Assembly: GCF_022267315.1 (NCBI RefSeq)
Contig: NZ_JAIKLE010000044.1
Span: 1 to 45,991, forward strand
DNA: 45,991 nucleotides
Direction of reading: 5' to 3'
From: Maribellus maritimus
Lineage (GTDB): Bacteria > Bacteroidota > Bacteroidia > Bacteroidales > Prolixibacteraceae
The notes beneath the pieces were generated by a model. That model saw nothing but the letters and a program-made list of their open reading frames with translations. It ran no database searches and had not been told where the DNA came from. A program made the translations under genes and the position numbers. Positions 42,410-45,991 of the stretch are shown here, in pieces. Each line of letters opens with the position of its first letter. Position 1 is the first letter of the stretch.

Positions 42410-43453
42410 TTATTTACGGTCAGATAGGACAAACTGTTCATTTTCTTCCGATAAATTTAAATTAAAAGTGAGCCGTATCACATCTAAAACAAAATTAATC
42501 GGTTTTTGGTCGAAATGACCAGTATATACGAGATTATTCAATTCAGGTTCCATTAACTGAATATCAGCGTGATATACTTTTTCTAAATTCAGAATAACTT
42601 CATTTAACGGAACTTTGTCGAATATCAGATCTAGCGTTTTCCAGGCAACAAAATTGGGATTTGTGTTTACCGATTTTTCCAAAAGGTTACTTTGGTTAAA
42701 AAGCGTACCTTTTTCGCCAGGAACAAGGATCACTTCATTGATTGCGGTTTGCGTATCCGGTTTTTTCCGAATCACCCGGACTTTTCCGGTTTTTACCACA
42801 ACTTCAACGGTTTCGGTTTCAGGATATGCACTAACGTTAAAAGAGGTACCTAAAACTTTTACCTGTGCATTGCCGGCATTAATTACAAAAGGTTTTTTGG
42901 CATTTGGTTTTACGTCGAAAAATGCTTCTCCCCTGATGGTTACTTCCCGAATGCTGTCGTTAAAATTTTTAGGAAACTCAAGTTGCGAGTTCCAGTTTAA
43001 TGTAACCACCGATCCATCGGGTAAAACATATTCGTTTAAAACCTGGTTTTCGGCCATAACAATTTGATTTTCATGAACCGGATTTTGATAAACGAAACCA
43101 ATATAATATCCAATTGATCCTAAAAGTAAAACAACAAAAACTATGGCAGCATATTTATAAAATTTGCGAATAGCCTCCTTTCTGATGTTTTTAAGCTGAA
43201 CAGTTTTTGTTTTTTCAGGATAAATCTTCGATTGTACATTTTTCCATGCATTATGAGAATCAAAATTTTTTAAAGAGTAGAAATCGTCAATTTTTCCGAG
43301 CATTTTTTGGGTTGTTTCCAACTCTGTTCGGATTTCTTGCGATTTGTTCAACAAGGATTTTGCTTCTTCCCTATCTTTGCTTCCGGTTTCGTTTGTAGCC
43401 AACTTCACCAGAAGCTCCCACTCCACTTTTCCTATGTTTTTCTTTTTTCCCAT
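42410..43453 (-). CDS. FecR family anti-sigma factor
   Basis: A 347-residue single-pass membrane protein. The ATG at 43453 is chosen; a GTG seven codons earlier is weaker. Residues 1-85 are cytosolic and should bind the sigma factor. One helix lies at about 90-112 (YAAIVFVVLLLGSIGYYIGF). The periplasmic FecR domain covers about 130-225 (EYVLPDGSVVTLNWNSQL, IRGEAFFDVKPN, VLGTSFNVSAY). The C-terminal DUF4974 covers about 275-345 (VPLNEVILNLEKVYHADIQL, KPINFVLDVI). It is the second gene after the sigma factor (34-base gap). In this family the C-terminal part receives the signal from an STN domain, here supplied by the protease or the CarboxypepD protein rather than a TonB receptor. Confidence 0.94.
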   Translation of the reverse strand: MGKKKNIGKVEWELLVKLATNETGSKDREEAKSLLNKSQEIRTELETTQKMLGKIDDFYSLKNFDSHNAWKNVQSKIYPEKTKTVQLKNIRKEAIRKFYKYAAIVFVVLLLGSIGYYIGFVYQNPVHENQIVMAENQVLNEYVLPDGSVVTLNWNSQLEFPKNFNDSIREVTIRGEAFFDVKPNAKKPFVINAGNAQVKVLGTSFNVSAYPETETVEVVVKTGKVRVIRKKPDTQTAINEVILVPGEKGTLFNQSNLLEKSVNTNPNFVAWKTLDLIFDKVPLNEVILNLEKVYHADIQLMEPELNNLVYTGHFDQKPINFVLDVIRLTFNLNLSEENEQFVLSDRK

Positions 43454-43487
43454 GTTACCTAAATGACAATGCACATTCAGTTTACCC

Positions 43488-44072
43488 TTAATTTGTCCTT
43501 TTAAACAAAATGAAAAAGAGCATCAGAAAGTGTTTATAATCTTTTAATTTTTCGCGTAAATTTTTGATTGCCAGACTCATTTGTGCTTCAACCGTTTTAA
43601 TAGAAATATTTAGTTTTTCAGCAATCTCCCGGTATTTTAAACCTTCTTCCCTGCTTAACCGAAATATTTCGCGTCGTTTTTCTGGAAGAGAATTGATACT
43701 TTCTTCAATTTTTTGTACCAGGTCAACCTCTATAAAGTGTTCTTCAAAATCAATATTTGACTGTATATCATTTTCGCTGTTCTTTATATAGTTTTCTTTC
43801 ACATCATTATGTTTAATATGGTTTAAACATAAATTTCTTATTGAACGGAAAACATAATTTTTTATGGATGTATCGATATTGATTTGTTCTCTTTTTCCCC
43901 AAAATTTTACAAAAAAGTCCTGAACCACTTCCTCTGCAGCTTCATTATTGTTTAAAATTTTTGTTGCATATAAACAGAGGTTGCCGTAATATTTGTGAAA
44001 TAGCATTTCAAAAGCTTTCTGATCGCCTGTTTGAATCTTTTTCATCCATGCTTTTTCTTCAGGTGGGTTCAT
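43488..44072 (-). CDS. ECF RNA polymerase sigma factor (FecI-like)
   Basis: A 194-residue ECF sigma factor of the Bacteroidota FecI type. The ATG at 44072 (MNPPEEKAWMKKIQ) is taken as the start; an upstream TTG would add 18 non-conserved residues and run into the divergent gene's promoter. Region 2 is at about residues 20-90 (FEMLFHKYYGNLCLYATKI, AEEVVQDFFVKFW, NYVFRSIRNLCLNHIK) and region 4 at about 125-180 (LPEKRREIFRLSREEGLKYREIAEKL, then SIKTVEAQMSLAIKNL). It heads the operon sigma / fecR / protease / STN protein and is divergent from a POT transporter across 150 bases. Confidence 0.95.
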   Translation of the reverse strand: MNPPEEKAWMKKIQTGDQKAFEMLFHKYYGNLCLYATKILNNNEAAEEVVQDFFVKFWGKREQINIDTSIKNYVFRSIRNLCLNHIKHNDVKENYIKNSENDIQSNIDFEEHFIEVDLVQKIEESINSLPEKRREIFRLSREEGLKYREIAEKLNISIKTVEAQMSLAIKNLREKLKDYKHFLMLFFILFKRTN

Positions 44073-44164
44073 AGTTTTGGTTATTTTACCGGAGAAGCTA
44101 AGGTAAAAAAAAGTTACTCCTTTCAAAAACCTTTTAAAAGACGATTTTCACAGCGATATGTCAT

Positions 44165-44194
44165 TTTGCAATATCGATTATGCTGCTATTTTTG
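44165..44194 (+). promoter_or_regulatory. Promoter of the POT transporter
   Basis: TTTG (44165-44168), an 18-base spacer and TATTTTTG (44187-44194) match both elements of the Bacteroidota promoter. It lies 28 bases before the GTG at 44223 and supports that start over longer alternatives reaching to 44031. Confidence 0.55.
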
Positions 44195-44222
44195 CGTGTT
44201 AATTATAATAATAAGGGATATA

Positions 44223-45599
44223 GTGGAAAAAAAAGAAACCTGGAACTTCCCAAAGGCATTTTGGGTAGCCAATACCGTAGAGTTATTTGAAAGGGCGGCA
44301 TATTACGGAGTTTTTATTGTTATCACCTTGTATTTATCGCGAATTTTAGGATTTGGTGATATTCAAGCAGCTACTATTGCAGGTGTTTTTCAGGCATTGC
44401 TGTATTTGTTACCCACTTTTGCAGGTGCTTATGCTGATAAAATAGGATTCCGGAAATCACTGATACTGGCTTTTGGGCTTTTGACTCTTGGTTATGCCGG
44501 AATGGGTGTTTTGCCGACGATGTTTGAATCGGCCGGACTGGTTGATTATGGCTCTACAACCGTTTTTAAAGGTCTTGATACTTCGGCGCAAAGATATGCC
44601 ATTCTCCCCGTAATGTTGTTGATTATTTTGGGTGGGTCATTTATTAAATCGGTAATTACAGGTACCGTAGCCAAAGAAACGACCAAAGAAAACAGAGCCC
44701 GGGGATACAGTATTTTTTATGCCATGGTAAACATCGGGGCCTTTTCAGGAAAAACTGTTGTTAAGCCGCTTCGCGAGATGATGGGGAATACCGGGTTAAT
44801 ATGGATAAGTTATTTTTCTGCAGTGATGACACTGTTGGGATTGATTGTAGTTTTTCTTTGGTACAAAAGCCGTCAGACAGCAGGCGAAGGAAAAACTCTT
44901 AGTGAAATTTTGGAAGGGCTTTTTAAAGTGCTCTCAAACTTTCGCCTTATTGTTTTAATACTAATCATTACCGGTTTTTGGATGGTACAACACCAAATGT
45001 ATGCAACCATGCCTAAATATGTGTTGCGTCTGGCCGGCGAGGGAGCTTCACCTTCGTGGTATGCCAATGTAAATCCCTTGGTCGTATTTTTAACTGTTGG
45101 TTTGGTAACACACATAATGCGGAAACGAACTGCTCTTTTTAGTATGACTGTTGGAATGTTTATTATGCCGGTTTCCGCGCTTTTTATGGCCTCGGGTAAT
45201 TTAATGGACGGAAATATTTTGGGAATGCACCCTGTTGCGTTTATGATGGTAGTGGGGATTGCCTTCCAGGGATTTGCCGAAACATTTATATCTCCGCGTT
45301 TTTTGGAATATTTTTCATTGCAGGCTCCTAAAGGCGAGGAAGGACTTTATCTTGGATTTAGCCATCTGCACTCTTTTTTATCGTCTATTTTCGGTTTTAT
45401 CATGTCAGGTGTGTTACTGGACCGTTTTTGTCCTGATCCGCGCTTATTTCCTTCGAGAGAGGCTTGGGAAGAGACTGCGACACATGCACATTATATTTGG
45501 TACTTTTTTGTAGGAATAGCCTTAATCTCTGCAATTGCATTAATTATTTACGGACAAGTAGTAAAAAGAATTGACCGTAGAAATCAAAATGCAAATTAA
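44223..45599 (+). CDS. POT-family (peptide) MFS transporter
   Basis: A 458-residue inner-membrane transporter with about twelve helices. Near the N terminus it has the POT/PTR-family signature ELFERAAYYGVF (residues about 16-27), whose FERxxYYG motif is typical of proton-driven di- and tripeptide carriers. GAYADKIGF follows between helices 2 and 3, the usual MFS loop. A start further upstream (44031) is rejected because it would cover the promoter and the divergent sigma gene; the GTG start agrees with a promoter 28 bases ahead. The substrate could also be another small organic compound. It is a single gene upstream of tRNA-Leu. Confidence 0.9.
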   Translation: MEKKETWNFPKAFWVANTVELFERAAYYGVFIVITLYLSRILGFGDIQAATIAGVFQALLYLLPTFAGAYADKIGFRKSLILAFGLLTLGYAGMGVLPTMFESAGLVDYGSTTVFKGLDTSAQRYAILPVMLLIILGGSFIKSVITGTVAKETTKENRARGYSIFYAMVNIGAFSGKTVVKPLREMMGNTGLIWISYFSAVMTLLGLIVVFLWYKSRQTAGEGKTLSEILEGLFKVLSNFRLIVLILIITGFWMVQHQMYATMPKYVLRLAGEGASPSWYANVNPLVVFLTVGLVTHIMRKRTALFSMTVGMFIMPVSALFMASGNLMDGNILGMHPVAFMMVVGIAFQGFAETFISPRFLEYFSLQAPKGEEGLYLGFSHLHSFLSSIFGFIMSGVLLDRFCPDPRLFPSREAWEETATHAHYIWYFFVGIALISAIALIIYGQVVKRIDRRNQNAN

Positions 45600-45659
45600 T
45601 ATTTTGTCAATTCGAACGAAATACTTAGTTTTGCACACCATTTTTCCGCAAAGGGAGAA

Positions 45660-45743
45660 GCCCGGGTGGCGGAATTGGTAGACGCGCTGGATTCAAAATC
45701 CAGTTCTGGCAACAGAGTGCGGGTTCGATTCCCGCCCCGGGTA
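45660..45743 (+). tRNA. tRNA-Leu (anticodon CAA)
   Basis: An 84-base type II tRNA. The acceptor stem GCCCGGG pairs with CCCGGGT (one G-U). The anticodon stem-loop CTGGA-TTCAAAA-TCCAG carries CAA, which reads Leu UUG. A long variable arm (TTCTGGCAACAGAGT region) confirms class II, and the T arm is GCGGG-TTCGATT-CCCGC. CCA is not encoded; the discriminator A is at 45743. A terminator follows at once. An antisense open frame across it is not a gene. Confidence 0.97.
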
Positions 45744-45747
45744 CCGA

Positions 45748-45799
45748 GGAGTTGAAAAGTAAGAATTAAAGTTCTGAAATTCAGCTCCTTTATTTTTTT
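45748..45799 (+). terminator. Terminator after tRNA-Leu
   Basis: GGAGTTGAA (45748-45756) pairs with TTCAGCTCC (45780-45788) with one G-U pair, and a T-rich tail runs to 45799. The 23-base loop is long, and inner pairing may shorten it. Confidence 0.65.
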
Positions 45800-45903
45800 C
45801 TCACATCTCAAAAGTACAAATTAGAGCCCGTCATCTCGGAAGCAGGTGGATTTATAATTCTTTTAAACAAATTTTTCAACACTATAATCAAAAGTAATAC
45901 CAA

Positions 45904-45935
45904 TTTGAGTATATAGTGCCGCTTTATTATCTTTG
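45904..45935 (+). promoter_or_regulatory. Promoter of the truncated right-end gene
   Basis: TTTG (45904-45907), a 20-base spacer and TATCTTTG (45928-45935) match the TTTG/TAnnTTTG pattern at ideal spacing. The ATG follows only 4 bases after the -7 element, so the mRNA would be leaderless or nearly so. Confidence 0.55.
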
Positions 45936-45939
45936 AAGC

Positions 45940-45991
45940 ATGGGAAGACAAAGCAAATTCAATATAAAAGAGGATTTAAAAGAACTTGAGA
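45940..45991 (+). CDS. Start of a truncated gene, possibly a transposase
   Basis: Only 17 codons remain before the window ends (MGRQSKFNIKEDLKELE). The open frame has an ideal promoter just before the ATG. The basic, Lys-rich opening recalls the first residues of helix-turn-helix transposase subunits such as IS630-type proteins, but the fragment is too short to prove this. Its place 197 bases past a tRNA gene is a typical site for mobile DNA. Confidence 0.45.
   Translation, partial: MGRQSKFNIKEDLKELE

Noticed and set aside
42615-43067. 150-residue plus-strand frame inside fecR
   Set aside because: It is an antisense shadow of the FecR domain coding sequence; composition follows the opposite strand.
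44031-44222. Longer N terminus of the POT transporter
   Set aside because: It would cover the promoter and the start of the divergent sigma gene, and the added residues do not resemble the family.
45596-45811. 71-residue minus-strand reading frame across tRNA-Leu containing GNRTRT
   Set aside because: This is the well-known false frame produced by the complement of tRNA genes; the tRNA is certain.
1-45991. CRISPR arrays, integrases or prophage genes
   Set aside because: No regularly spaced repeats and no phage-type proteins were seen anywhere in the window.

Overview
The window reads as chromosomal DNA of a member of the Bacteroidota, most likely the Bacteroidales/Marinilabiliales side (Prolixibacteraceae-like). 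The reasons are the AT-rich sequence, STN/FecR/carboxypeptidase-regulatory-like proteins, DUF4292, DUF4175 and OMP_b-brl families, promoters of the TTTG ... TAnnTTTG type, and frequent abutting or overlapping genes. The genus is inference.

Left part (1-12.4 kb): a possible insertion-sequence end or miniature element (1-93) and a small membrane protein. A secreted M28 peptidase, a DUF2797 zinc-motif protein, a branched-chain aminotransferase and a TraB/GumN protein follow. Next come an ECF sigma factor, its membrane anti-sigma partner and an outer-membrane barrel protein, then a TonB-receptor-like barrel, OsmC, a Crp/Fnr regulator and a small membrane protein.

Middle part (12.4-25.6 kb), mostly minus strand: a methyltransferase, then the envelope operon dut / TPR lipoprotein / DUF4292 lipoprotein / EnvC-like degenerate M23 protein. 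After these lie hemW, a VanZ-like protein, an Rrf2 regulator with a lutB-type ferredoxin protein, rpiB, a polysaccharide flippase, a glutaminyl cyclase lipoprotein, ruvB and a stand-alone receiver protein.

A 429-nt AT-rich, gene-free region (25559-25987) with nested inverted repeats separates divergent transcription units. To its right a tight plus-strand operon runs DUF4175 / RsbW-like kinase / ybeY / mnmG / apt / uvrC / mnmA, mostly coupled by 4-nt overlaps. A near-perfect ParB-binding parS site sits between mnmG and apt. Two weaker parS-like sites follow at 36.4 and 38.0 kb, suggesting an origin-proximal segment.

Right part (35.4-46 kb): rsgA, tdh, a LolC/E-type permease and rbfA. Then comes an unusual ECF system: sigma / FecR / STN-aspartyl protease-PDZ / STN-carboxypeptidase-regulatory protein, with no TonB transporter. 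A POT-type MFS transporter, tRNA-Leu(CAA) with a terminator, and the first codons of a truncated gene with a good promoter end the window. The most interesting candidate system is 39309-44072: three consecutive envelope proteins each carry an STN-like module, one of them fused to a two-motif aspartyl protease and a PDZ domain.
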